The translations under genes and the position numbers were made by a program. This document shows, one piece after another, positions 55,167-63,946 of a DNA stretch of 64,000 nt (positions are counted from its first letter, which is position 1; every line of letters starts with the position of its first letter). The stretch comes from Agarilytica sp033852175 (GTDB lineage Bacteria > Pseudomonadota > Gammaproteobacteria > Pseudomonadales > Cellvibrionaceae). The notes below the pieces were generated by a model. That model was given only the letters and a program-made list of their open reading frames with translations. It made no database searches and was not told the DNA's origin. The stretch lies in assembly GCA_033852175.1 (NCBI GenBank), contig JAWSUY010000001.1:372001-436000 (forward strand). The letters are read 5' to 3'.

Positions 55167-55535
55167 ATGACCGACCAACAGGAAAGACGTCGATATACTC
55201 GTATTAATTTTGACTGTGATGCCTTCATTATTCAGGGCGGCGCCCGCTATGATGTTCACCTCGTTGATCTATCCCTAAATGGCGCACTTATCGAAACGCC
55301 ACCAAACTACCAGCTTAAGGCTGACCAGCCCGTAAATGTCGTCATTCAGTTATCGGGCGAAATTAATATTACGATGTGCACGCACTTAGCTCACAGCAGT
55401 CATGAAGTGCTCGGGTTTCGTAGCGACAGTATCGACATGGACAGCATGACGCACTTAAGGCGTTTAATTGAATTGAATATGGAGAACCCTGAAGCGTCTG
55501 AACGCGTATTGGACGAGCTCATTATTCCCCATTAG
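55167..55535 (+). CDS. PilZ-domain protein
   Basis: A 122-residue PilZ protein. The c-di-GMP motif RRRYTR at residues 7-12 and DLSLNGALIE near 37 are intact, so binding is likely. Stand-alone PilZ proteins act as small receptors. The second PilZ gene follows after 21 bp, so the two form an operon. The ribosome site is weak. Confidence 0.9.
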   Translation: MTDQQERRRYTRINFDCDAFIIQGGARYDVHLVDLSLNGALIETPPNYQLKADQPVNVVIQLSGEINITMCTHLAHSSHEVLGFRSDSIDMDSMTHLRRLIELNMENPEASERVLDELIIPH

Positions 55536-55556
55536 CCGCATCAAAGTGATTGATTT

Positions 55557-55904
55557 ATGGCCAACGAAGCTGATCGAAGAATTGAAGAACGCATTCCCTA
55601 CCGTGCATATGCAACACTGATTACGGGTCAAGATCAGTACGCTGCTCATCTGCTCAACATTTCAAGTAGCGGCGCATTAATTGCCGTTATACAAGATCAC
55701 CCGCTAAAAATATCAGATGAAATATCACTGCGGGTTGAAACTGAAGACTTAGCATTTTGTTTAAATGGATGGGTCGCCCACGTTCGCGACCATTATTTAG
55801 GAATACGGGGAAGACCAGCCAAAGCTGAAGAGAAAGCCCAGCTAGAAACATTTATTGCCAAGCAAAGTGAGAGAACAACCAAAGACTGCGCTTCTAGCCC
55901 TTAA
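55557..55904 (+). CDS. PilZ-domain protein
   Basis: A 115-residue PilZ protein with RRIEERIPYR near residue 7 and NISSSGALI near 38, the c-di-GMP switch and second motif. It is related to the preceding gene and probably co-transcribed. Its stop overlaps the convergent radA end by 4 bp. Target unknown. Confidence 0.9.
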   Translation: MANEADRRIEERIPYRAYATLITGQDQYAAHLLNISSSGALIAVIQDHPLKISDEISLRVETEDLAFCLNGWVAHVRDHYLGIRGRPAKAEEKAQLETFIAKQSERTTKDCASSP

Positions 55905-57262
55905 AGCGCTTCCAATGCCTCACTTAATTTCTTCACTCCAACCAGCTCAAGGCCCGGTATCGGCTCTCGAGGAGCATTACCCGCCGGAATAATCGCACGC
56001 TTAAACCCATGCTTGGCCGCCTCTTTCAAACGTTCCTGACCATTAGGCACAGGACGAATCTCCCCAGCCAAACCTATCTCACCAAATACGATAAGATCCC
56101 TCGGCAAAGGGACATCACGAAAACTGGAAACCAAAGCAAGCAGTAAGGCTAAGTCCGCACTTGTCTCCGCTATTTTAACTCCCCCCACGGCATTAATAAA
56201 AACATCCTGATCTCCCACCATAATCCCGCCATGCCGGTGCAGCACTGCCAGCAGCATCGCTAAGCGGTTCTGCTCCAAACCTACCGAGACGCGACGTGGA
56301 TTTCCCATGCTTGAATCGTCGACCAAGCCCTGAATTTCAACCAACAACGGACGCGTACCTTCCCAGGTCACCATCACCACCGAGCCATTGGCCACTTCAT
56401 CAGAGCGCTGCAAAAAGATAGCAGAAGGATTAGAAACTTCTTTTAGGCCTTGCTCAGTCATCGCAAATACTCCGAGCTCATTGATCGCACCAAAACGATT
56501 TTTATGAGCGCGCAAGGTTCTAAAACGAGAATCATGGGAGCCTTCCAGCATGATGGAACAGTCAATCATATGCTCCAACACTTTTGGGCCAGCCAAGCTT
56601 CCATCTTTTGTGACATGCCCAACCAAAATCAAAACCGTTCCACTCTGCTTAGCATAGCGCGTCAACCATGCTGCCGATTCCCGCACCTGAGAAACACTAC
56701 CTGGCGCAGATTGAACATCTCCATGGTGCATCACCTGAATGGAATCCACTACGAGTAAACGGGGCTTTACCTTCTCAGCAGCAGCAACCACCATATCGAC
56801 ATCTGTTGCAGAAAACATTTGCAGCTTATCCGTCGGCAACCCTAAGCGCTGGGCACGCATTGCCACCTGCTGAAGCGATTCTTCGCCAGTGACATAGAGC
56901 GCATCATATTGCTGAGCCAAGCGGCACAAAGTCTGCAGTAATAACGTTGACTTACCTGCGCCAGGATGACCACCAATCAATACCGCAGAACCCGGTACAA
57001 ACCCCCCCCCAAGCACACGATCGAACTCCTCCATACCGGAGGAAAAACGCGGCAACTCTTGAAGATTAATTTCCGATAGGGGAGTAACCGTACTCTGCTC
57101 ACCCCCGGCATAACTTTTAAACGATGTAGAACGGCTTTTACTTGAACTTAATCGAATTTCTTGCAAGGTATTCCAAGCGCTACAAGCTCCGCATTGCCCC
57201 TGCCACTTCTTAAAATCAGCGCCACAATCCTGGCACACATAAGCAGATGTTGCTTTCCCCAC
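55901..57262 (-). CDS. radA: DNA repair protein RadA
   Basis: A 453-residue DNA-repair ATPase that helps branch migration in recombination. Layout: zinc finger (CQDCG and CGAC, about 10-30), RecA core with Walker A GGHPGAGKST (about 93-102), HKNRFG motif near 250, and a Lon-like C-terminal domain. GTG 57262 is chosen because it yields the standard N-terminus and has AGAGG upstream; the extension to 57418 is out of family and runs into the NADAR gene. One base separates the two genes. Confidence 0.93.
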   Translation of the reverse strand: MGKATSAYVCQDCGADFKKWQGQCGACSAWNTLQEIRLSSSKSRSTSFKSYAGGEQSTVTPLSEINLQELPRFSSGMEEFDRVLGGGFVPGSAVLIGGHPGAGKSTLLLQTLCRLAQQYDALYVTGEESLQQVAMRAQRLGLPTDKLQMFSATDVDMVVAAAEKVKPRLLVVDSIQVMHHGDVQSAPGSVSQVRESAAWLTRYAKQSGTVLILVGHVTKDGSLAGPKVLEHMIDCSIMLEGSHDSRFRTLRAHKNRFGAINELGVFAMTEQGLKEVSNPSAIFLQRSDEVANGSVVMVTWEGTRPLLVEIQGLVDDSSMGNPRRVSVGLEQNRLAMLLAVLHRHGGIMVGDQDVFINAVGGVKIAETSADLALLLALVSSFRDVPLPRDLIVFGEIGLAGEIRPVPNGQERLKEAAKHGFKRAIIPAGNAPREPIPGLELVGVKKLSEALEAL

Positions 57263-57263
57263 A

Positions 57264-57749
57264 CTAGACCTCTTTAAATTCGGGCTCGGCGGCCAACAAA
57301 CGTAACTTATCTCGCACATCCATCCAGACTCGGCCCGCCATATTCTCGCCCCGCCAGTCTCGACCAACTCCCCAGTAATGATCGTAAAGAGCTGTTTCAG
57401 AAATTTTCTGCTCTTCACTATCTAAAAGGTATTCTTTAACATCCGAGTACATTTGCACCAGTGTATAAACCGCACGCGTCATATACACGCGGCGCATTCC
57501 CTTCCATCCGCGTTTTTTAGCGCGATACCAAGGCTTGTTCAGCGTGTAAGCATCCAAAGCCGTCGCAGCCGAACGCGTTTTTTCGGCAAGCCCTTGATTG
57601 CCAGCCAGCATCGCGTGCACATAGTGCTCTGCGCTTTCCCAGTTTTTACCATCTAACTCGATAGGGCGCGCAGCCGTGGATAGCATATGAGCAAGATCAA
57701 AACGCGAGAACTGTAATGAATTTTCTTTATCAAGATCTGGAGCTAACAT
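57264..57749 (-). CDS. NADAR-family protein (YbiA-like)
   Basis: A 161-residue protein of the NADAR (YbiA, DUF1768) family: FDLAHMLSTAARPIEL, NWESAEHYVHAMLA and the C-terminal YWGVGRDWRGENMAGRVWMDVRD, which matches the family's GxGxDGxGxNxxG style. YbiA is a riboflavin-pathway N-glycosidase; NADAR also occurs in nucleotide-based defence. It ends one base before radA and is likely co-transcribed with it. Confidence 0.85.
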   Translation of the reverse strand: MLAPDLDKENSLQFSRFDLAHMLSTAARPIELDGKNWESAEHYVHAMLAGNQGLAEKTRSAATALDAYTLNKPWYRAKKRGWKGMRRVYMTRAVYTLVQMYSDVKEYLLDSEEQKISETALYDHYWGVGRDWRGENMAGRVWMDVRDKLRLLAAEPEFKEV

Positions 57750-58141
57750 AACTTTATCCTCATAGTTCGCCCCAATCTACGCCGATTCAATTGCCTTGTC
57801 GAATACACAAAACCAATGCCACTTTATCGCTCCCGTAGATGACCCATAATATTCTTACTGACTATGTTATTGCTATCGTCATTAAACAGTTTCTCTATAG
57901 CACTGCCACCCATTTTCACAATTCAACTAGGAACCCTTGGTACGATGCCGATGAGGGCGATGCTCTAGAACCCTCTCACGATACAGGCGGGACTGCTTTC
58001 CTGACACCAGCAAGGACCGCCGCCCTAACACCAGCCGAGATCACTTTCTTGACGCTGTCGAGGACCGCTTTCCTGATACCACAGAGGACCACTTTCATGA
58101 TACCGCCAGAGGTCGCTTTCATGATAAAGTGCGGCGGAATC
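57750..58141. other. divergent spacer between NADAR and the lambda O-like gene
   Basis: About 390 bp between divergent genes. The right half is filled by six 24-bp repeats (57991-58134), ending just before the ribosome site of the next gene. A frame open from 57839 is in phase with that gene but has no support for the first 100 codons beyond being open. Confidence 0.6.
57991..58134 (+). repeat. six degenerate 24-bp tandem repeats
   Basis: Six contiguous 24-bp units start at 57991, 58015, 58039, 58063, 58087 and 58111; eye consensus GACCGCTTTCCTGATACCAG plus four bases. Identity between units is partial, strongest in the central TTTCxTGAxACC. They lie seven bases before ATG 58142. They could be protein-binding sites or part of a coding repeat (eight codons per unit, open on both strands). 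Confidence 0.9.
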
Positions 58142-59476
58142 ATGAAAAGCTCGTTAATTCCAGAAAAGCCCATCCTCGTATATCCCTCGCTCGCAGCGAC
58201 TGTGGGGCTAGACGAATCCGTGATGCTCGCCACACTGTCAGACTTGGTCGCCAACACCAGCGGCGCCAGTAACAACGGCTATCTGTGGTATTCCGTCCCC
58301 AAAGAAACCTTGCAGCAAGCGCTGCCGTTTTGGGACCTAAGAGACTTGCAGCGCGTCAGCTCAAACCTACGCGAAAAAGGCATCATCATTATTGCTTCGG
58401 CTCCATTGCCACAGGACGACAAATTCAAATTTGCCTTTAACGAAGCCACAGTTCAAAGACAATCCCCAACGCCGCCTCCAGCACAAGTGATGGCACAAGC
58501 CCCAACTGCAAATCCCCCTTACCAGGGTAAAAGCTATATAGCGGGCAACTGGCAACCTAACGACACCACACTAATGCAACTGGGGCAGCTCAATATACCC
58601 AGTGAATTTGCTCTTCAACAAGTACCCGAATTTGTTACCTATTGGCGCGAACGCAACGAAACCCAACGTTCGTGGGAGCAAAAATTTATCAGCTGGACAA
58701 TTCCACGCTGGCGGAAATTCGAAGAAACCGAATCTCGGCGACAAAAAGCCACGCCAATAGCGTCCAACTGGCAGCCCAATGAAAACACCATTGCAGATTT
58801 AACAGGGCGAAAAGTTCTTAAACAGTTCATCCTAGATCAGGTAAGAGAATTTATTGCCTACTGGCAAGCCACCGGAGAACAACACCTCTCATGGGATTCA
58901 AAATTTATTCAGCGCGTACAATCACGCTGGGCTGACGCAGAAAGTAAGCGCAACGTTACACGCGAGCAGATGGCGATACAAAGTGGATGGCGCCCCTCTG
59001 AAGATGCTATTGAAGTCATGACCGGAAGAGCTGAAATTCCGCTATCGTTTATCGACGATACCATTCCAGAATTTATTATTTACTGGCAGGAAAAGGGCAT
59101 ACGCTCCAACACATGGAACACCCTATTTATTAAGCACGTTCGCCTGCAATGGCATCGTTTCCAGCACGCACTTGAGCACAACACCGAATCACAAGCCATA
59201 CATCCACAATGGCAGCCATCAGCCGATGTTTACGATATTTTAAAACTCGCCAACATTGAAAGTAATTTTGCTCACGGGCTTGTACCTGAATTTGTTTTGT
59301 ACTGGAGAGAGCGAAATGAAGTTCACCGCTCTTGGAACAGTAAATTTTTACACCATGCGAAAAGAACCTGGGCTGCTCAACATCAAATAACGATCAACAC
59401 AGCCTCCAACAACACACGCTCAACTCGGAATATCAGCCTTGAAGAAGAACTTAGTGACACCAGCTGGGCAAACTGA
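58142..59476 (+). CDS. lambda O-related replication protein, DopC candidate, four DnaT-like repeats
   Basis: A 444-residue protein from ATG 58142. Residues about 1-85 form a winged-helix-like start (YPSLAATVGLDESVMLATL, DLRDLQRVSSNLREKGIII). Then come four copies of a DnaT-like DNA-binding domain, each opening with W-x-P (Trp137, Trp210, Trp283, Trp357) and containing EFVTYWRERNETQRSWEQKF-type segments; the period is 73-74 residues. It overlaps the lambda P-like gene by 38 bp. The pair fits what I recall as DopC/DopE, domesticated lambda O/P genes proposed to load DnaB in Gammaproteobacteria lacking DnaC and DciA. The name is from memory and needs a search. Confidence 0.75.
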   Translation: MKSSLIPEKPILVYPSLAATVGLDESVMLATLSDLVANTSGASNNGYLWYSVPKETLQQALPFWDLRDLQRVSSNLREKGIIIIASAPLPQDDKFKFAFNEATVQRQSPTPPPAQVMAQAPTANPPYQGKSYIAGNWQPNDTTLMQLGQLNIPSEFALQQVPEFVTYWRERNETQRSWEQKFISWTIPRWRKFEETESRRQKATPIASNWQPNENTIADLTGRKVLKQFILDQVREFIAYWQATGEQHLSWDSKFIQRVQSRWADAESKRNVTREQMAIQSGWRPSEDAIEVMTGRAEIPLSFIDDTIPEFIIYWQEKGIRSNTWNTLFIKHVRLQWHRFQHALEHNTESQAIHPQWQPSADVYDILKLANIESNFAHGLVPEFVLYWRERNEVHRSWNSKFLHHAKRTWAAQHQITINTASNNTRSTRNISLEEELSDTSWAN

Positions 59477-60053
59477 TTCTGCCAGCGCTAACAGTGACGA
59501 AAGAGTAAGTGCGATCAACCAAGTGTTCGCGATTCTTCGACGTAATTATCACAACCAATACTACAAAGCTTTTCCCAGCGATCAAGATTCTTCGATTGCG
59601 AAACGCTTGTGGCTAGACTCATTGTCACGCTTTTCGCCGGACATAATTCTGAAAGGCACAAAATCCGTTATCGAAACTAGTGAGTTTTTACCCACACTCG
59701 CAACTATGATCAAGCACTGCGAAAAACAGCTTAATCCAGACCTGCCAGACGCCCACTGTGCATACATAGAAGCGTGTCGCGCGCCATCCCCTAAAACCGA
59801 TGTTAAATGGAGCCATCCAGCGGTATATCACGCAGGCAAACAAGCCGATTGGTTCTTTTTACAAAACAACACGGAATCGACTACCTTCCCTGTATTTAGA
59901 CGAATCTATGACGACATATGCAAAAGAATTCTACTTGGGCAAACTTATGACGCCCCAAACAAACTTGCCTTACCCGAAAATATCAGCAAAGTTCTCGACA
60001 AAGAAAGCAACCTTAAACATCTCCAATCATTAAAAGAAAAACTTGACCTTTAA
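59439..60053 (+). CDS. lambda P-related protein, DopE candidate
   Basis: A 204-residue protein resembling phage replication protein P, the DnaB loader of lambda: INQVFAILRRNYHNQYYKAF, AKRLWLDSLSRFSPDIILKGTKSVIETSEFLPTLATMIKHC, and VWRRIYDDICK-type FPVFRRIYDDICKRI. Start is uncertain: TTG 59439, or GTG 59454. It is coupled to the lambda O-like gene by overlap. With no other phage gene nearby, it looks domesticated. It probably brings DnaB to the origin. Confidence 0.75.
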   Translation: MKKNLVTPAGQTDSASANSDERVSAINQVFAILRRNYHNQYYKAFPSDQDSSIAKRLWLDSLSRFSPDIILKGTKSVIETSEFLPTLATMIKHCEKQLNPDLPDAHCAYIEACRAPSPKTDVKWSHPAVYHAGKQADWFFLQNNTESTTFPVFRRIYDDICKRILLGQTYDAPNKLALPENISKVLDKESNLKHLQSLKEKLDL

Positions 60054-60069
60054 CAATTGCAATTTAATT

Positions 60070-60239
60070 TAATTAGTGCCCGTCCAGAAATGGCTCGTCG
60101 CGAGGGAAAATAAAAACACTCAGATTTGCACAAGTAAATGTGGGCGTTTGCTTATTGCAAATAACTACATGCAGTTGTGCAAAGGTGAGTGTTTTTAGTT
60201 TTCCGCAGTAGAGTCCTATTTCCGGATGGGTACTAATTA
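60070..60239. mobile_element. 170-bp near-palindromic element, MITE-like
   Basis: Left end TAATTAGTGCCCGTCCAGAA and right end match in 20 of the first 24 positions when reversed, and pairing resumes inside (60107-60133 with 60175-60203) for GGAAAA-TAAAAACACTCA and TTTGCACAA. The centre holds TTTGC/GCAAA. There is no open frame. It looks like a non-autonomous miniature inverted-repeat element or a decayed insertion end; most mismatches are G-T changes that still pair in RNA. It starts 17 bp after the lambda P-like gene. Confidence 0.7.
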
Positions 60240-60244
60240 GTACC
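60229..60244. promoter_or_regulatory. perfect 16-bp palindrome at the element's right end
   Basis: GGTACTAATTAGTACC is a perfect palindrome that straddles the end of the MITE-like element, 18 bp before the Bax-like start. It may be an operator, or a junction of the terminal repeat and target site. Confidence 0.55.
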
Positions 60245-60261
60245 ATAAGGAAGAAAATATT

Positions 60262-61083
60262 TTGAAAACAGCATTTGGAATTCTATTAAACGCCTACCTA
60301 ATTTTCATACTTGCACTAACCTTGGTACTGAGCCACGACAGCAACCAAGATAAGCCAAGCGCCATCGCAGCGAGTTTCCAACACAGCAACACCAGCTATG
60401 AAGATGCGCCAGATTTCTCCAGCATTAAAAATACAAAAGAAAAAAAACAGGCTTTCTTTAATTATTTCGCCCCAATCATTGCCGACGAAAACCAGCGAAT
60501 ATTAAGCCACCGAAAACAACTTTCGACGATCAAGAAAACCCTACAGAGCGGAACAGAATTAAATACGAATAACATTCGTCATATTGACGAATACGCAAAA
60601 AAATACAGAGTAAAACCCATCGCCAACAAGCCACAACAACTTGAAGAAATATTGGAACGCGCAAACGCAGTACCAGTATCTCTCGCACTCGCACAGGCAG
60701 CTAATGAATCAGCGTGGGGTACATCACGATTTGCCCGAGACGGGAAAAACTATTTTGGGCAATGGTGCTTCAGCAAGGGTTGCGGCCTCGTTCCCAAATA
60801 TCGCTCGGCCAATTCAACGCATGAAGTACAGGTGTTCCAATCACCAGCCGATTCGGTAAAAGCGTATATACGAAACATTAACACCCACCGAGCTTACGAC
60901 GACTTAAGGCAACTGCGCGTACAAGCCGAAAAAGAAGGGCTTGTGGCAGGCGGCACCCTGCTTGCAGAAGGACTTTTACACTATTCGGAAAGAGGCCATG
61001 AATACGTTAACGAAATTCAGGCAATGATTAGAATTAATCAGCTGGACTCATTTGACCTGAACCGCCAAATCGGCACTTTATAA
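60262..61083 (+). CDS. Bax-like glucosaminidase
   Basis: A 273-residue exported murein hydrolase: N-terminal helix (AFGILLNAYLIFILALTLVL), linker, and glucosaminidase domain (about 115-265) with VSLALAQAANESAWGTSRFARDG and NYFGQWCFSKGCG, the signature and catalytic Glu of the Bax/FlgJ type. TTG 60262 follows AAGGAAG at a normal distance. It sits directly downstream of the MITE-like element, which may carry its promoter. Confidence 0.9.
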   Translation: MKTAFGILLNAYLIFILALTLVLSHDSNQDKPSAIAASFQHSNTSYEDAPDFSSIKNTKEKKQAFFNYFAPIIADENQRILSHRKQLSTIKKTLQSGTELNTNNIRHIDEYAKKYRVKPIANKPQQLEEILERANAVPVSLALAQAANESAWGTSRFARDGKNYFGQWCFSKGCGLVPKYRSANSTHEVQVFQSPADSVKAYIRNINTHRAYDDLRQLRVQAEKEGLVAGGTLLAEGLLHYSERGHEYVNEIQAMIRINQLDSFDLNRQIGTL

Positions 61084-61105
61084 CACAGGTAATAGTTAGA
61101 CTAGC

Positions 61106-61134
61106 GCGATTTATAGTGTCACATTCTAAATCGC
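61106..61134. other. 8-bp hairpin after the Bax-like gene
   Basis: GCGATTTA (61106-61113) and TAAATCGC (61127-61134), 13-nt loop, about 25 bp past the stop. No T-run; a weak terminator at best. Confidence 0.35.
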
Positions 61135-61281
61135 TAAGCGCTAATTCAGAATAATCTTGAGTCAACATTCGTTAAATCTGTGATTTTGAAAAATATCGGG
61201 AACTTAGAGAGACGGCGACCACTGTCAAGAGATACAGGTTAGCGCCTTAACATTTGATAAGAAAGAAGTTGCCGTGCAACC

Positions 61282-61539
61282 TTACATATACGTTAAGGCA
61301 AGGCCATCATCCGTTAAACGCACAACAGTAAATAGGGAAGGGGGATCGCATTTCGCGTCAAGGCACATTTTGGCTCTTAAAGCTTCACCTACAGTGATTT
61401 GGCCAACCAAAGCTTTGCACTTAATCAAAATGCCCGTTTCAGATATATCTTGTGCTTCTGCTAGTACCTCACCCAGTGCTTCGTGCTCTACCTTCACGTC
61501 ACACTTTAGTATGGTCCTACCGTGTTTTCTGTAACTCAT
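61282..61539 (-). CDS. small PilZ-domain protein
   Basis: An 85-residue protein with a PilZ-like fold: KHGRTILKCDVKVEHEALGE and DISETGILIKC (D/NxSxxG) at about 32-37. The Arg switch is reduced to a single Arg8, so c-di-GMP binding is uncertain. It has two Cys (Cys59, Cys64) in a short loop. It is upstream of parC on the same strand, with a 160-bp gap. Confidence 0.75.
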   Translation of the reverse strand: MSYRKHGRTILKCDVKVEHEALGEVLAEAQDISETGILIKCKALVGQITVGEALRAKMCLDAKCDPPSLFTVVRLTDDGLALTYM

Positions 61540-61699
61540 TTTTAGATTGCCCAGTCACTATGCAAATGCTTTTTAAACCATAACCATAAACTACTAGGCG
61601 ATTCTGTCATTTCAATTTTTACGATTCAAGTTTTCTTGTAAAAAAAACGTAGAACTATGAACTCAATTCCATTTTTGATCGCTTATATCTAATTTTGAG

Positions 61700-63946
61700 C
61701 TATTTTTGTACCACTTCAACACGGTCAACCTTCTGAAATCCACGCGGTAATTTGTTTCCTCGGCGGCCACGCTCCCCTAAATAGTGTTCTAACTCTTTAA
61801 ATTTTAAGGTGAGGTAACGCTTGCCAGAAATAATTTTAAGCGTTTCTTTTTCAGAGATAACATTCACTGCGATAACAAATTCTTCACGAGCCAGCACTCT
61901 TGCCGACGGGATATTAATGATTTTATTCCCCTTGCCTCGTGCTAATTCAGGCAATTCACTAAGGGGAAACACAAGCATACGCCCCTCATTACTCACCGCC
62001 GTTAGCCACGTTTGCCCTTCTTGCAAGGGCACCGGATTCAAAACTCGACCTCCCTTCGGTAGGTTCAACGCAGCCCTTCCGGCCTTATTTTTAGTGACGA
62101 GATCGGACATTTTGGTCACGAAGCCGTAACCCGCGTCCGAAGCTAGAAGCACACGCTGGCTATCATCCCCCAAAAGCAGGCCTTCAAAGGTAGCGCCGCT
62201 GGGAGGATTTAATCGACCCGTCGCTGGCTCTCCCTGTCCCCTGGCAGACGGTAAGGTATGAACAGGCAAGGTATAACTGCGCCCCGTCGAATCAATCAAT
62301 ATCGCATTTTGATTCGTGCGACCCTTTATCGCAAAACGGAAACTATCACCCGACTTATAATTAAGCATTTCCGCATCCACTTCGTGGCCCTTTGCGGATC
62401 GAATCCAACCCTTTTCTGACAAGACAACAGTGACAGGATCAACAGACAGCAAATCCTGCTCATTAAATGCTTCTGACTCACCTCGAATAACCAGCGGCGA
62501 ACGACGATCATCGCCAAATTCTTCTGCCGCTTCCAAGAGTTCTTTTTTAATGAGCGTTTTTAAACGTCGAGGAGAAGCTAAAGTTTTTTCCAAACCATTT
62601 TTTTCTTTTTCGAGGCGATCCTGCTCCTCTTTAATTCGCATTTCTTCCAGGCGCGCTAACTGCCGTAACCGCGTATCCAGAATAAAGTTTGCCTGGCGCT
62701 CACTGAGATCAAAACGCTCCATCAATTTCTGCTTCGGATGATCCTCTGTACGCACAATGTGAATAACTTCATCCAAATTGAGAAATGCGATCATCTGCCC
62801 ATCAAGTACATGCAAACGATCCAACACCCAATCCAAACGGTACTGTAAACGCCGACGTACAGTTTCGGTGCGGAAAATAAGCCATTCTGTGAGAATTTTA
62901 TCGAGGGATTTTACTTCCGGCTTGCCATCAATTCCGATCACATTAATATTAACGCGATAGCTTCTTTCAAGATCCGTCGAGGCAAATAAGTGCCCCATTA
63001 ATTGCTCGCAATCAATTCGGTTAGAGCGAGGGATAATCACTAAGCGAGTCGGGTTTTCATGATCCGACTCATCCCTTAAATCCGCTACCATCGGCAATTT
63101 TTTAGCCTGTAATTGCGCAGCAATCTGCTCTAATATTTTAGAGCCGCTCACTTGATGGGGGAGGGCAGTGATGATGATGTCACCGTCTTCTTTGCGCCAT
63201 AGGGCGCGCATTCTTAAACTACCACGACCCGTTTTATAAATATTAAGCAGATCCGATCTCGGCGTAATTATTTCCGCATCGGTCGGCATATCCGGACCTT
63301 GAATAATTTCGCACAAATCTTCTACTGTCGCTTTTGGGTTCTCCAACATATGGATTGTTGCATCGACAACCTCTCTCAAGTTATGAGAGGGGATATCCGT
63401 GGCCATACCAACCGCAATGCCCGTTGTGCCATTCAGTAATACCGCAGGGACCCTAGCCGGAAGGATTTTCGGTTCATCCAAAGTACCGTCAAAGTTCGGC
63501 TGCCATTCCGCCGTTCCTTGCCCCAATTCTTTAAGCATGAGCTCGGTAAAAGCACTTAACCGTGACTCGGTATACCGCATAGCAGCGAATGATTTAGGGT
63601 CGTCTTGCGAACCCCAGTTACCTTGCCCATCCACTAGGGGGTAACGATACGAAAACGGCTGCGCCATCAGCACCATAGCTTCATACGCGGCGCTATCACC
63701 GTGAGGGTGAAACTTACCGATAACATCACCCACCGTACGAGCTGACTTTTTATACTTAGCCGTAGCCTTAAGTCCCAACTCACTCATCGCATAGATGATG
63801 CGTCGCTGCACCGGCTTTAGGCCATCCCCTACGTTGGGCAGAGCGCGATCGAGAATAACGTACATGGAATAGTCCAAATACGCTTTTTCAGTAAATTCCT
63901 TGAGAGGAAGTTGTTCCTCGGCGTCTTGTGAGTAGATCGTAGTCAT
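61700..63946 (-). CDS. parC: topoisomerase IV subunit A
   Basis: A 748-residue subunit that decatenates chromosomes. Catalytic Tyr125 follows Arg124 (AAMRYTESRLS). The quinolone-determining segment (GDVIGKFHPHGDSAAYEAMV) has Ser85 and Glu89, matching wild-type Ser80/Glu84 of E. coli, so no target-site resistance change is seen. The C-terminal propeller is complete to EVVQK. It starts near the right edge, and parE is not in the window. Confidence 0.97.
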   Translation of the reverse strand: MTTIYSQDAEEQLPLKEFTEKAYLDYSMYVILDRALPNVGDGLKPVQRRIIYAMSELGLKATAKYKKSARTVGDVIGKFHPHGDSAAYEAMVLMAQPFSYRYPLVDGQGNWGSQDDPKSFAAMRYTESRLSAFTELMLKELGQGTAEWQPNFDGTLDEPKILPARVPAVLLNGTTGIAVGMATDIPSHNLREVVDATIHMLENPKATVEDLCEIIQGPDMPTDAEIITPRSDLLNIYKTGRGSLRMRALWRKEDGDIIITALPHQVSGSKILEQIAAQLQAKKLPMVADLRDESDHENPTRLVIIPRSNRIDCEQLMGHLFASTDLERSYRVNINVIGIDGKPEVKSLDKILTEWLIFRTETVRRRLQYRLDWVLDRLHVLDGQMIAFLNLDEVIHIVRTEDHPKQKLMERFDLSERQANFILDTRLRQLARLEEMRIKEEQDRLEKEKNGLEKTLASPRRLKTLIKKELLEAAEEFGDDRRSPLVIRGESEAFNEQDLLSVDPVTVVLSEKGWIRSAKGHEVDAEMLNYKSGDSFRFAIKGRTNQNAILIDSTGRSYTLPVHTLPSARGQGEPATGRLNPPSGATFEGLLLGDDSQRVLLASDAGYGFVTKMSDLVTKNKAGRAALNLPKGGRVLNPVPLQEGQTWLTAVSNEGRMLVFPLSELPELARGKGNKIINIPSARVLAREEFVIAVNVISEKETLKIISGKRYLTLKFKELEHYLGERGRRGNKLPRGFQKVDRVEVVQK

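Noticed and set aside
57263..57418. N-terminal extension of RadA
   Set aside because: Non-family sequence running through the NADAR gene; GTG 57262 has a good ribosome site and standard start.
57839..58141. N-terminal extension of the lambda O-like gene
   Set aside because: Open but without family support; ATG 58142 gives the expected N-terminus. Kept only as an alternative.
57976..58275. Minus-strand frame with 8-residue amphipathic repeats over the 24-bp array
   Set aside because: It begins inside the lambda O-like gene and is open only because the tandem repeat lacks stops; no ribosome site supports it.
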